DNA from: Pseudomonadota bacterium
GTDB lineage: Bacteria > Pseudomonadota > Alphaproteobacteria > Reyranellales > Reyranellaceae
Length of the DNA: 58,147 nucleotides
Reading direction: 5' to 3'
Assembly (NCBI GenBank): GCA_018240685.1
Contig: JAFEFG010000013.1
Coordinates: forward strand, 1 to 58,147
The translations under genes were made by a program, and so were the position numbers. The notes under the pieces were generated by a model. That model saw nothing but the letters and a program-made list of their open reading frames with translations, did not search any database and was not told the origin of the DNA. Positions 41,852-50,766 of this stretch are shown here, in pieces; the first letter of the stretch is position 1, and every line of letters begins with the position of its first letter.

Positions 41852-42948
41852 CCGCAGCGCTCCTCATCGAGGATCTGGTCAAGGCGTTCGGGACCGGCCG
41901 GCCGGCCGTCGACGGCGTGAGCTTCGACGTGCCGGCGGGCGAGATCGTCGTGCTGCTGGGCCCCTCGGGCTGCGGCAAGACGACGACGCTGCGCTGCGTG
42001 GCCGGGCTGGAGCATCCGACCGGCGGTCGGATCTCGATCGCCGGCCGCGCCGTGTCCGAACCCGAACGCGGGCTGCTCGTCAGCCCGCGCGAGCGCGACA
42101 TCGGCATGGTGTTCCAGTCCTATGCCGTGTGGCCGCACATGACGGTCCGGCAGAACGTGGCCTATCCGCTCAGACACCGCCGCAAGGCGAGCGGCGACAT
42201 CGACGCCAAGGTTAAGGAAACGCTGGCGCTGGTGGGACTCGCCGACTTCGCCGAACGGCCGGCGACATCGCTCTCCGGCGGCCAGATGCAGCGCGTGGCG
42301 CTGGCGCGAAGCCTCGTCTACCACCCGCAGCTGCTGCTGCTCGACGAACCGCTGTCCAACCTCGACGCCAAGTTGCGCATCCATCTGCGCGACGAACTGC
42401 GCCGCATCCTGAAGCAGACCGGCATGACCGGCCTCTATGTCACGCACGACCAGACCGAGGCGGTGGTGCTGGGCGACCGCATCGGCGTGATGCGCGGCGG
42501 CAAGCTCCTGCAGATGGCGGCGCCGGGCGAAATCTACAACCGGCCCGCCGATGCCTTCGTCGCCAACTTCACGGGCGCCTCCAACGTGCTGCGCGGCACG
42601 GTACTGGGCCGCAGCGGCGAGATCGCGATGATCGACCTCGGCGCCGCCGGCCGCATCGAGGCCTGGACGCCGCAGCTGCTGGCCGCCGGCGATTCGGCGC
42701 GCGTGGCGCTTCGGGCCGAGAACGTGCGGCTGGGCGAGCGCGGCGAGCGCAACGCCTTCTCGGGCCGGGTGCTCGAGCGCCGCTACCAGGGCATGCAGAC
42801 CGTCTACGATCTCGATCTCGGCGGCCAGCGGCTGGAAGCGCTCGAACTCGGCACCGCCGCGCGGCACCACGCCGACGGCGAGATCGCCCTCACCCTGCCG
42901 CCGGAAACCTGCTGGGCCTATCGCGACGAGGAGCACGCGGCCGCTTGA
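41848..42948 (+). CDS. ABC transporter ATPase, FbpC/PotA-like
   Basis: A 366-residue ATPase with Walker A LLGPSGCGKTTTLRCVAG, Q-loop GMVFQSYAVWPHMTV, signature LSGGQMQRVALARSL, Walker B LLLLDEPLSNLD and H-loop VTHDQTEAV, followed by a C-terminal TOBE/regulatory domain (about 240-366). GTG at 41848 overlaps the receptor stop. Completes the permease-receptor-ATPase operon. Confidence 0.92.
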   Translation: MTAALLIEDLVKAFGTGRPAVDGVSFDVPAGEIVVLLGPSGCGKTTTLRCVAGLEHPTGGRISIAGRAVSEPERGLLVSPRERDIGMVFQSYAVWPHMTVRQNVAYPLRHRRKASGDIDAKVKETLALVGLADFAERPATSLSGGQMQRVALARSLVYHPQLLLLDEPLSNLDAKLRIHLRDELRRILKQTGMTGLYVTHDQTEAVVLGDRIGVMRGGKLLQMAAPGEIYNRPADAFVANFTGASNVLRGTVLGRSGEIAMIDLGAAGRIEAWTPQLLAAGDSARVALRAENVRLGERGERNAFSGRVLERRYQGMQTVYDLDLGGQRLEALELGTAARHHADGEIALTLPPETCWAYRDEEHAAA

Positions 42949-43008
42949 ACGCATGGACGCGCCATATTGGTGGCGCGTTATCCTTTCTTGCCGCTAAGCT
43001 TGGTTTGC

Positions 43009-44001
43009 ATGCCTCAGTTCTGGTGGGTAAATCACAAGCAAACGGCTCGTCAGGAAATCGAGAATCAGTATCTTTGGTCTCCCAAGAGTCAAAGCAACGG
43101 CACGCGCAGCGTCTTTTACGACAACATGCGCGAAGCGTCGCCCGGTGACCTAGTATTGTCGTATGCCGACCAGCAAATAAAATACGTCGGCCGAGTTGCC
43201 GAGTTCGCCTTCACCGCCCCCAAGCCCTCCGAATTCGGCACGACCGGCGCCTACTGGAATGACGAGGGATGGCTGCTGCCAGTCTTCTGGACGGAGCTGT
43301 CGCCGTCGGTACGGCCCAAAAGCCTGTTGTCGACACTGAGCCCGTTGTTGCCGTCCAAGTACTCTCCCATCCGCGCCGGTACTGGAGATGGTAATCAAGG
43401 CGCTTACCTCGCAAACATCTCCGAAGCCGTCTTTGACGCGATTGTCGGCGCATCGGCATTCGACGCCGTCCTTCTTGCCCGTGGCGGCGCCAACAGTCTG
43501 ACTTTTCAAGTCGTCAAAGAACAATTGGAAGATCGCGCTGAAGGCGGCATCCTCAGCGACAGCTCACTCGACCTGACCACAAAGGCCACACTGATCCAGG
43601 CACGCCGCGGACAAGGTACGTTCAGAGCTAACGTCCAAGCGATCGAACGATCCTGCCGTTTGACCGGCATCACCAACCCTACACTGCTGATAGCCAGCCA
43701 TATTCGCCCGTGGCGATCGTGCAGAACCGCCGAAGAACGTCTCGACGGCATGAACGGCCTTCTCCTGACTCCGGATGCCGATCTCCTATTCGATCGAGGG
43801 TTCATTACGTTCGAAAACGATGGCGACGTTCGAGTGTCGCCCCGATTCGACCAAGAAGATCTCCGACGTCTCGGCCTTGGCGAACTCGCGTGGAAGCAAT
43901 TGGGCTTTTCCGATTCCGCCGCGCATTGGCACACCGCGGCATTCGCCGAGCACCAAAAAGCATACCTCGCCTACCATCGCTCCGAAGTCTACATCGCGTG
44001 A
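43009..44001 (+). CDS. EVE-like/HNH endonuclease, probable modification-dependent restriction enzyme
   Basis: A 330-residue protein with an N-terminal PUA-superfamily EVE-like reader (about 1-145: MPQFWWVNHKQT, YLWSPKSQSNGTRS, SPGDLVLSYADQQIKYVG) and a C-terminal HNH nuclease (about 190-285: RRGQGTFRANVQAIERSC, ASHIRPW with His231, and NGLLLTPDADLLFDRG with Asn249). The last metal His is replaced by Asp or Leu, as in HNH_2-type enzymes. Such EVE-HNH fusions (VcaM4I type) cut DNA with modified cytosines. Start 43009 is the first ATG and gives a domain-complete protein; no strong SD. It stands alone, between two transporter operons, with codon use less GC-rich than its neighbours, so it was probably acquired by transfer. 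Confidence 0.8.
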   Translation: MPQFWWVNHKQTARQEIENQYLWSPKSQSNGTRSVFYDNMREASPGDLVLSYADQQIKYVGRVAEFAFTAPKPSEFGTTGAYWNDEGWLLPVFWTELSPSVRPKSLLSTLSPLLPSKYSPIRAGTGDGNQGAYLANISEAVFDAIVGASAFDAVLLARGGANSLTFQVVKEQLEDRAEGGILSDSSLDLTTKATLIQARRGQGTFRANVQAIERSCRLTGITNPTLLIASHIRPWRSCRTAEERLDGMNGLLLTPDADLLFDRGFITFENDGDVRVSPRFDQEDLRRLGLGELAWKQLGFSDSAAHWHTAAFAEHQKAYLAYHRSEVYIA

Positions 44002-44027
44002 CGCACTATTGAAGTAGCGCGCGCGGA

Positions 44028-45098
44028 TCACACCTTCGCGATGATCGCGACGGGGCCGCCGCCGGGCGGGCCCTGATGTTCGGCGCCGCCGGAAACGTAG
44101 AGCATCGTGTCGCCGATGACGCCGGCGAGAACGCCGCCCACGAGGGCGCGGGCATGGCGGGTCGAATGGATGTCGCTGTCGTCGAGCATCGTATGGCGCC
44201 GGCCGCGGATCGTCCCCGACGGCGACGCCTCGGCCTTGGCGAGCACGGCGACCACGCCCGCTTCCGTGACGCCCAGGCGCTGCAACGCCCGCCGTGCCGC
44301 CGAAGCGTCGATGGCATCGGCCATCACGTCGTGGTCGATCATCAGGTCGCCGCCCCAGCCGGGGGCATTGCCCAGCACCACGATCTCGTTGCGCAGCAGC
44401 TCGACGCCCGCCGACGTGCTGGCAACGCCCGAATGCAGCGACCAGTCGCGGCAGACGGCGTCCTCCGGCGCCTGCGCGATCTCGCCCATCGCCAGGGCGA
44501 CGCCGAGCGCCGAGGCCCCGCGCGAGAGCGCCATCGAGTGATAGGTGTCGGCGGTCGCCGTCGTGGCGCCCCGGCGCGCGGCCTCCTCGATCCGCTCTTT
44601 GGTCAGCAGTGGGCATTTGATCTGCACGAAATGCACGTCCCCGGGCAAGGCGATGCCCGCATCCGTCATCGCCGTGCGCACCGCCTCGGCCGTGGCCTCG
44701 ATCTGGGCCGCGCGGCCGATCTCCTCGGGCCTGAAGGCGCGCGTCAGCCCGATGCCGATGGCGAGCCGCGGACCGGCAGCGGCAGCCGGCGCCGGCTCGC
44801 GGCAGAAGACGAGCAGATGCGGCGAGAGCCCGCCCTCGGTGCCGCCGGACATGACGATCGCGACGCGGCTCTCGATCCCGGCCGGCGGACAGCCGAGCCG
44901 CTCCGCCAGCAGCAGCTTGAGGGCGAGCGTGGCATAACCGCGGGTGAAATCGTTGACGCAGCCATTGCCCTCGGTCTTGCCGACGATGGCAACGATCGTC
45001 GCCGGATCGATCTCGCCGCGGTCGATCGCGGCGGCCAGCGGCGCGGTGTCCTGCGGCCCGGCCGTCGCCAGCCGCACCACCCTGGCGCGGCGTGTCAT
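44028..45098 (-). CDS. Ring-opening amidohydrolase (cyanuric acid hydrolase/barbiturase family)
   Basis: A 356-residue member of the small AtzD/barbiturase family, which hydrolyses cyclic imides of the s-triazine or pyrimidine type. Three repeated domains each carry a Lys-Ser pair: Lys41 ([17 protein letters not shown]) with Ser84 (VMSGGTEGG); Lys161 (VQIKCPLLT) with Ser227 or Ser229 ([11 protein letters not shown]); Lys288 ([10 protein letters not shown]) with Ser336 ([15 protein letters not shown]). All are present, so the enzyme looks active. It is the last gene of a polyamine-type ABC importer operon (overlap of 4 bp with the permease), which suggests that the imported compound is its substrate. 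Cyanurate versus barbiturate preference cannot be told. Confidence 0.88.
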   Translation of the reverse strand: MTRRARVVRLATAGPQDTAPLAAAIDRGEIDPATIVAIVGKTEGNGCVNDFTRGYATLALKLLLAERLGCPPAGIESRVAIVMSGGTEGGLSPHLLVFCREPAPAAAAGPRLAIGIGLTRAFRPEEIGRAAQIEATAEAVRTAMTDAGIALPGDVHFVQIKCPLLTKERIEEAARRGATTATADTYHSMALSRGASALGVALAMGEIAQAPEDAVCRDWSLHSGVASTSAGVELLRNEIVVLGNAPGWGGDLMIDHDVMADAIDASAARRALQRLGVTEAGVVAVLAKAEASPSGTIRGRRHTMLDDSDIHSTRHARALVGGVLAGVIGDTMLYVSGGAEHQGPPGGGPVAIIAKV

Positions 45099-45937
45099 GC
45101 GGCCTTGCCGGCGTCGCTGCCGTGGCGCTCCCGGCGGCGGCGGATCCAGGTGAAGGAGACGAGCGCGATGGCGATGACCAGGAACGACAGGCCCGTGGTC
45201 ACGCTGCCCAGCGCATAGAGCACCGGCGTCGTGACGTTGGTGGTCATACCGTAGATCTCGAGCGGCAGGGTGTTGAAGCTGCCGGCGGTGTAGAGGCTGC
45301 GCGCGTACTCGTCGTAGGAGAGCGTGAAGCCGAACAACCCGACGCCGATCAGGCTCGGGGCAATGATCGGCAGGATGACGTGGCGCACCGTCTGCCAGGG
45401 CGTGGCGCCGAGATCGCGCGCCGCCTCCTCGTAGCGGTGGTCGAAGCGGTTGAAGACCGCAAACATGATCAGCAGGCCGAAGGGCAGCGTCCAGGTGAGA
45501 TGGGCGCCGAAGGCCGAGCTGTACCAGGCCGGATCGATTTCGAGCACGCGGAACAGGAGGCCGATGCCGAGGCTGATCAGGATCGAGGGCACGATGAGGC
45601 TGGCGATCGCGAGATAGAAGATCACGTTCGAGCCGACGAAGCGGCGGCGGAACGCCAGCCCGGCCGAGAAGGAGAAGACCACGGTGACGATCATCACCGC
45701 CAGGCCCAGGATCAGCGAGCGGCGCAGCGAGCCGGCGAAGTCGCCGACCATCTGCGGCTCGAACAGGTTCGCGAACCAGTGCAGCGAGAAGCCCGTCATC
45801 GGGAAGGTGAGCTGCCCCGACGGTCCCTGGAAGGACAGGATCAGGATGGTGATCGTGGGACCGTAGAGGAACAGCACGAACAGCGCGAAGAACGCTGCCA
45901 GCAGCCAGAAGACGGGACCGCGCCTGCCGTTCGTCAC
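45095..45937 (-). CDS. ABC permease, PotC-like
   Basis: A 280-residue permease with six membrane segments and the EAA loop [20 protein letters not shown]. The N-terminus is typical of PotC ([20 protein letters not shown], then [10 protein letters not shown]). It overlaps the ring-opening hydrolase gene by four bases and follows the PotB-like gene by one base. Confidence 0.92.
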   Translation of the reverse strand: MTNGRRGPVFWLLAAFFALFVLFLYGPTITILILSFQGPSGQLTFPMTGFSLHWFANLFEPQMVGDFAGSLRRSLILGLAVMIVTVVFSFSAGLAFRRRFVGSNVIFYLAIASLIVPSILISLGIGLLFRVLEIDPAWYSSAFGAHLTWTLPFGLLIMFAVFNRFDHRYEEAARDLGATPWQTVRHVILPIIAPSLIGVGLFGFTLSYDEYARSLYTAGSFNTLPLEIYGMTTNVTTPVLYALGSVTTGLSFLVIAIALVSFTWIRRRRERHGSDAGKAA

Positions 45938-45938
45938 G

Positions 45939-46793
45939 TCACAGCTCCTTGCGGATGTCGACCACCCGCATCATCGCCGCCACGATCATCAGCACGACGA
46001 TCAGCAGGATGACGGCGTTGGCGGCCGCGGCGGGATACTGCAGGAGCGACATGGCGTTGGCCATCATCAGCGCCACCGAGGCGCTGAGCCCGCCGCTCAT
46101 CATGCGCACCGTCACGAAGTCGCCCATGACGATGGTGACGACGAAGATCGAGCCGATGGCGATGCCCGGCTTGCACAGCGGCAGGATGACGTTGACCAGC
46201 GTCTGCCAGCCGCTGGCGCCGGCATCGAGTGCCGCCTCGAGCAGGCTGCGGTCGATGCGCATCATCGAGTTGAAGATCGGCACCACCATGAACAGCGTGT
46301 AGAGATGCACGTAGACCAGCACGACCGAGAAGTTCGAGTAGAGCAGGAACTCGAGCGGCTGGTGGATCAGCCCGAGCTGCATCAGCGTCATGTTGGCGAG
46401 CCCGTTGCGCCCCAGGAACGGGATCCACGAGATCATCCGGATGACGTTGGAGGTCCAGAACGGGATCGTGCAGACCAGGAACAGCACCGTCTGCCACGTC
46501 GTCGAACGGACATAGAAGGCAAGGAAGTAGGCGATCGTGAAGCCGATCACGAAAGTCAGCAGCCAGGTGATGGCGGCGAACTCCACCGTCTGCAGGTAGG
46601 TCTGCCAGGTGACTGGCGAGGTCAGCAGTTCCTCGTAGTTCTGGCGCAGGAAGGCCGGGATGATCTGCGCGGTGTTGTAGTCGAAGAAGCTCACCACCAC
46701 GATGGTGGCGATGGGAATCACCAGGAAGACCAGGAACACCAGCGCCAGCGGTGTGACCTGCAGATAGGGGGCCCAGTTCTTGAAACGGTTCAT
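45939..46793 (-). CDS. ABC permease, PotB-like
   Basis: A 284-residue permease, six membrane segments, EAA loop EAALDAGASGWQTLVNVILP, and the PotB-typical signature FWTSNVIRMISWIPFLGRNG. It lies 147 bp behind the receptor gene; that spacer is packed with hairpins (46807-46929), which may set its expression lower than that of the receptor. Confidence 0.92.
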   Translation of the reverse strand: MNRFKNWAPYLQVTPLALVFLVFLVIPIATIVVVSFFDYNTAQIIPAFLRQNYEELLTSPVTWQTYLQTVEFAAITWLLTFVIGFTIAYFLAFYVRSTTWQTVLFLVCTIPFWTSNVIRMISWIPFLGRNGLANMTLMQLGLIHQPLEFLLYSNFSVVLVYVHLYTLFMVVPIFNSMMRIDRSLLEAALDAGASGWQTLVNVILPLCKPGIAIGSIFVVTIVMGDFVTVRMMSGGLSASVALMMANAMSLLQYPAAAANAVILLIVVLMIVAAMMRVVDIRKEL

Positions 46794-46806
46794 TTCCTAC
46801 AACCCT

Positions 46807-46929
46807 CCTCTCCTGCGCGGAACGCGCGCAGGAGAGGTGTCGGCGTCACCGCCGACGAAGGAGCATGAGCACGGCTGAAACTCCGACTCCTTCGCCGCTA
46901 CGCAACGCCTCCCCGGCGGACCGGGGAGG
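46807..46929. repeat. Cluster of four hairpins between receptor and permease genes
   Basis: Four perfect inverted repeats in 123 bp: 13-base arms 46807-46819/46825-46837 (CCTCTCCTGCGCG), 7-base arms 46839-46845/46850-46856 (GTCGGCG), 8-base arms 46856-46863/46887-46894 (CGAAGGAG), and 9-base arms 46908-46916/46921-46929 (CCTCCCCGG). It fills the intercistronic gap of the polyamine-type operon, where it could halt exonucleases and raise receptor messenger levels, as REP clusters do after malE. No T-run is present. Confidence 0.75.
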
Positions 46930-46940
46930 AACAATGATGA

Positions 46941-48224
46941 TCAGGATGCGATGAACTGATTCCACTTCTGGACCATGTAGCGGTCCTCATCCATCACGGC
47001 GTTCCAGCACGCCACGTGGCCCATGCGTTCGTAGAACGAGCCGCCATCGCGCACGGCGCCGGCCTTCTCGATCACCTTGCCCTGCGGGCTCTTGATGTCG
47101 CCCTTGGCCGGCTTGCCTTCCATCCAGTAGCCCCACTCGTCCTCGGTCATGTTGGCCTTGGCCGTATCGAGCACGGCCGAGTAGTAGCCCTGGCGGTTGA
47201 GGAACGCGCCGGCCCAGCCCGACAGGTACCAGTTGATGTATTCGTAGGCCGCGTCGAGCTGCGGGCCCGACAGGTGCTTGGCGAGCGCCAGCCCGCCGCC
47301 CCAGGCGCGATAGCCTTCCTTGAGCGGCTGGTACACGCACGGCACGCCCTTGGCGCGCACGGCCGTCACCGCCGGCGACCACATCGACTGGATCACCACC
47401 TCACCCGAGGTCATGAGGTTCACCGACTCGTCGAAGGTCTTCCAGAAGGCGCGGAACTGGCCATCCTTCTTGGTCTTGATCAGGAAGTCGATCGTCTTGT
47501 CGATCTCGGGCTTGGTCATGTTGCCCTTGTCGCCGTACTTGATGATGCCGGCGGCCTCGCAGATCATCGCCGCGTCCATGATGCCGATCGACGGGATGTT
47601 CAGGATCGAGGTCTTGCCCTTGAACTTCGGGTCCAGGATGTCCTTCCACGAATCGATCTTGCGGCCGACCAGGTCGGGACGGATGCCCAGCGTGTCGGCG
47701 TTGTAGATCGTCGGGATGGCGGTGAACCATTCCGTCTGGCCCTTGGCGAACTTGGTCGAGCCCTGCCCTTCCACGAAGCTCACCGTGTTCGGCGCCGTGC
47801 CCTGGGCGATGACGCTGGTCGGCGTCAGCTTGCCGGACGTGAAGATCGGCACGATCTTGTCGAAGTACTTGATCTTCTTGACGTTCATCGCCTGCAGGAC
47901 GTTGGCCGGGAAGACCTTCTTCACCATCCAGTATTCGATGTCGGCGATGTCGTAGGAATTGGGCTGCGTGATCGCGCGCTGCACCACCGCGTCCGAATCG
48001 AGCGCGGTCATCTGCAGGGTGATGCCGGTGTCGGCTTTGCACTTCTCGGCGATCTCGTTCATGTTCGACACGCCGGTGCCGAACTGGCGCAGCACGATGT
48101 TCTTGTTGTTCTGCGCCCAGATCATCGGCGCGCCGACGACGCCGCTGCCGAACGCGGCACCGGCCAGACCTGCGGCTCCCTTCAGGACCTTGCGGCGTCC
48201 AAATCCATTATTCTTCTTGGTCAT
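46941..48224 (-). CDS. Periplasmic receptor, PotD/polyamine-like, Tat signal
   Basis: A 427-residue type II binding protein (PotD/PotF-like but longer than the usual 350). The signal is GRRKVLKGAAGLAGAAFG (twin arginine) with cleavage near IWA-QN. The mature chain has SYDIADIEYWMVKKVF, WFTAIPTIYNADTLGIRPD and AYEYINWYLSGWAGAFLNRQG, which fit spermidine/putrescine-type receptors broadly. SD AAGGAG is seven bases before ATG 48224. The ligand is not known: the downstream ring-opening hydrolase suggests a cyclic ureide or triazine rather than a polyamine. Confidence 0.88.
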   Translation of the reverse strand: MTKKNNGFGRRKVLKGAAGLAGAAFGSGVVGAPMIWAQNNKNIVLRQFGTGVSNMNEIAEKCKADTGITLQMTALDSDAVVQRAITQPNSYDIADIEYWMVKKVFPANVLQAMNVKKIKYFDKIVPIFTSGKLTPTSVIAQGTAPNTVSFVEGQGSTKFAKGQTEWFTAIPTIYNADTLGIRPDLVGRKIDSWKDILDPKFKGKTSILNIPSIGIMDAAMICEAAGIIKYGDKGNMTKPEIDKTIDFLIKTKKDGQFRAFWKTFDESVNLMTSGEVVIQSMWSPAVTAVRAKGVPCVYQPLKEGYRAWGGGLALAKHLSGPQLDAAYEYINWYLSGWAGAFLNRQGYYSAVLDTAKANMTEDEWGYWMEGKPAKGDIKSPQGKVIEKAGAVRDGGSFYERMGHVACWNAVMDEDRYMVQKWNQFIAS

Positions 48225-48264
48225 CTCTTCACTCCTTCTTGCCTGACGGCGCGGGGCCGCCTCC

Positions 48265-49281
48265 CTATCGTCCGAGGACGTGCACGTCCTTGGGCGTCCA
48301 TGACAGAACCACCGGCTGCCCCGGTGCGACCGGGTTGGCATCGAACCGATCCTCGGGGATCACCGCCGACAGCGGCTCCAGGCCCGCGACGTCGATGCCG
48401 ACCTGGACGGTGGCGCCGAGGTACTCGACCGAGCGCGTGACGCCCGAGATCGATGTCGCGTCGACGGGCGCCGGTCCCGGCTGCAGCGTGATGCGGTCGG
48501 CACGGATGGCGACGAACTCGCCCGCGCCCTTCGCGCGTGCCACCGCCGCGGGCAGAACGTTGTGCCCGCCGATGAACTTGGCCACGAACGCCGAGGCGGG
48601 CTTGTTGAACACCTCGCGCGGCGGCGCCGCCTGCTCGATCCTGCCGCCGTTCATGACCACGACGAGATCGGCCAGCGCCATCGCCTCGTCCTGGCTATGC
48701 GTGACGTGGATGAAGCTGATGCCGAGCCGCGTCTGCAGGCTCTTGAGCTCCTCACGCATCTTGATGCGCAGGAACGGATCGAGCGCCGACAGAGGCTCAT
48801 CGAGGAGCAGCACCTGCGGATCCGTGATCAAAGCGCGGGCAAGCGCCACGCGCTGCTGCTGGCCGCCGGACAGCTGCGCCGGCAGACGCTTGGCATAAGG
48901 TTCCATCTGCACGCGCTTCAGCAGGTCGAGCGCGCGGGCGCGGCGCGTTTCCTTGTCGATGCCTCGCATCTTCAGGCTGAAGGCGACGTTGTCCGTGCAG
49001 TCAAGATGCGGAAAGAGCGCATAGCTCTGGAACATCATCGCCGTGCCGCGCGCGGCCGGCGGCAGGCGGGTGATGTTCTCCGCTCCGAGGATGACGTCGC
49101 CGTCGCTCGCCTCCTCGTGGCCTGCCATCATGCGCAGCGTGGTCGTCTTGCCGCAGCCGGACGGTCCGAGCAGACAGCAATAGGACCCGGCGGGGATGCG
49201 CAGGTTGATGCGATCGACGGCGAGCGTGTCGCCATAGCGCTTTGTCAGCGCAACGAGTTCGATGTCGGGCTTCGTCGCCAT
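48265..49281 (-). CDS. ABC transporter ATPase, PotA-like
   Basis: A 338-residue ATPase and first gene of the importer unit. Walker A LLGPSGCGKTTTLRMMAG, Q-loop MMFQSYALFPHLDC, signature LSGGQQQRVALARAL, Walker B LLLDEPLSALDPF and H-loop VTHSQDEAM, then a TOBE domain (about 235-338). An AT-rich stretch with GATAAT lies about 45 bases upstream and may be part of its promoter. Confidence 0.92.
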   Translation of the reverse strand: MATKPDIELVALTKRYGDTLAVDRINLRIPAGSYCCLLGPSGCGKTTTLRMMAGHEEASDGDVILGAENITRLPPAARGTAMMFQSYALFPHLDCTDNVAFSLKMRGIDKETRRARALDLLKRVQMEPYAKRLPAQLSGGQQQRVALARALITDPQVLLLDEPLSALDPFLRIKMREELKSLQTRLGISFIHVTHSQDEAMALADLVVVMNGGRIEQAAPPREVFNKPASAFVAKFIGGHNVLPAAVARAKGAGEFVAIRADRITLQPGPAPVDATSISGVTRSVEYLGATVQVGIDVAGLEPLSAVIPEDRFDANPVAPGQPVVLSWTPKDVHVLGR

Positions 49282-49350
49282 GGCCCGCGAGGAAGCAAGC
49301 CCCGTGCCAGTACTGTAAAATTATCCCGCGCCTCAGGAGCAAGGCGCGGG

Positions 49351-49372
49351 GCGCCCCGCCCACGCGGGGCGC
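49351..49372. repeat. GC-rich perfect hairpin upstream of the PotA-like gene
   Basis: GCGCCCCGC (49351-49359), loop CCAC, GCGGGGCGC (49364-49372). It sits in the 243-bp gap between the PotA-like gene and the divergent gene at 49525. It could be an upstream regulatory structure or a leftover terminator; the rest of the gap shows no clear feature. Confidence 0.4.
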
Positions 49373-49524
49373 AATGATCCTCAATCGCCTTTTCCACGAT
49401 CACCCTCTATCATTGGCGGTAGTAGCGTCGACGAGAATGCGACCGACAGGAGACCGGCCACGGCTCCTTCGCCATCGGCTCGCCCGGCGGTCGGACCGGG
49501 CTGTGGAGCACGAGAGGACCGGAC

Positions 49525-50595
49525 ATGGCGCTGACGCCCAAGAACGATTTCATCTTCGCACAGTCGATCGACAAGCTCGCGGTCATCGGAAATCCGAACT
49601 CCGCGACCTTCGCCTTCGAAACCGCCCGCCCCTGCGCACCGGTCATCGACATCTTTCCGCTGACCTCGGCCGGCATCGATCAGGACATGCAGTCCGACAA
49701 GGTGATTGCCGGCAATGCCATGGCTCTGGTGGGCGCGCCGCTCACACGGCAGCACGTGTTCCGGGTGGCGCGCCGCTGGATCCCCGGTCGGCTGACGGAG
49801 GGCGCGCAGCTCAGGTCGGCGACCAGGTACCGGTTCCGCATCACCGCGCTGCCGGACGACCTCGCGGCGAAGCGCGGATATTCCAAGCCAGCCGTCATCC
49901 ACGGCCAGTTCACGACCGGCTCGCGCAGCGGCGCCGTTGTCGTGGGCGATCTCAACGTGATGCGGGCCGGCGATCCGCATCATTTCGGACTGACCGTTGG
50001 CGCCTATCGCGACAGCGACGGCCAATTGCTCGGCCAGCTCAAGGACACCTTCACGACCAGCGACGATCCCGTCAATTTCGGCAACAGTTCGGGATCGTTC
50101 CGGGCTCCCTTCGGCCAGCAGGCGCTGTCGCTCGCTCAGTGCAGCGACAAGGTGCAACTGTACGCGATGGGCTGGGGGCCCAACCGCAGCGCCTTGTCGA
50201 CGGCACCATTCCGCTCCAGCGACTTCGAGGATGCTCCATCGAACTGGCCCGCCACGCCCGACCATGGCGAGGATGACAACGGTCCCTGGGCGACGGCGGT
50301 CGGCTTCACCGACCTGCCGGACTGGACGCTTCCGGACATCGATCCCACGAGCTTCGACGGCGCGATGAAGAACGCCGCGGCACTCGCGAGCACGCCCGCC
50401 CGGCAGGTGACCTCGACCCAGGCGATCAGCCTCGCGAGCGGAAACTACGGCGTCAATTACCAAGCCGACCTGTCGATCGGCATCGTGGTCCTCCCGCCGA
50501 CGGATCCGGCTGCGATCGATCGGACCCTGACCACGTTTCCTCACGGCAAGTTCCCGGATCCGTCGATCCTCCACACGCCGGCGACGAAGCCCTGA
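49525..50595 (+). CDS. Protein of unknown function, probable beta-sandwich
   Basis: A 356-residue protein I do not recognise. There is no signal peptide or membrane segment. The sequence is rich in beta-type stretches (ATRYRFRITALPDDLAAK, SGAVVVGDLNVMRAGDPHHFG, SDKVQLYAMGWGPNRSA) that suggest one or more Ig/FN3-like sandwiches, with an acidic, Pro-rich middle (DHGEDDNGPW, LPDIDPTSFDG). An ATG at 49525 is supported by ACCGGAC and GAGAGG upstream. It lies between the PotA-like gene (divergent) and hyuA (171 bp ahead, same strand). Third-position GC matches its neighbours, so it looks like a resident gene. Confidence 0.75.
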   Translation: MALTPKNDFIFAQSIDKLAVIGNPNSATFAFETARPCAPVIDIFPLTSAGIDQDMQSDKVIAGNAMALVGAPLTRQHVFRVARRWIPGRLTEGAQLRSATRYRFRITALPDDLAAKRGYSKPAVIHGQFTTGSRSGAVVVGDLNVMRAGDPHHFGLTVGAYRDSDGQLLGQLKDTFTTSDDPVNFGNSSGSFRAPFGQQALSLAQCSDKVQLYAMGWGPNRSALSTAPFRSSDFEDAPSNWPATPDHGEDDNGPWATAVGFTDLPDWTLPDIDPTSFDGAMKNAAALASTPARQVTSTQAISLASGNYGVNYQADLSIGIVVLPPTDPAAIDRTLTTFPHGKFPDPSILHTPATKP

Positions 50596-50766
50596 CAGCG
50601 TGGCCGCGAAGCCTTCGCATCGCACCGGCATGGTCGCCGGCGCACGCCGGCCAGATGCCGCAGTGCGGGCTTGGCCGGGAGCAGGCCGCTCGGTTGGCGC
50701 GCGTCTTGCTCGCCTATGGTCCTCCCCCGGCATGGCGGAGTAGAAGAAGGAAGAAGGAGTACCGAG

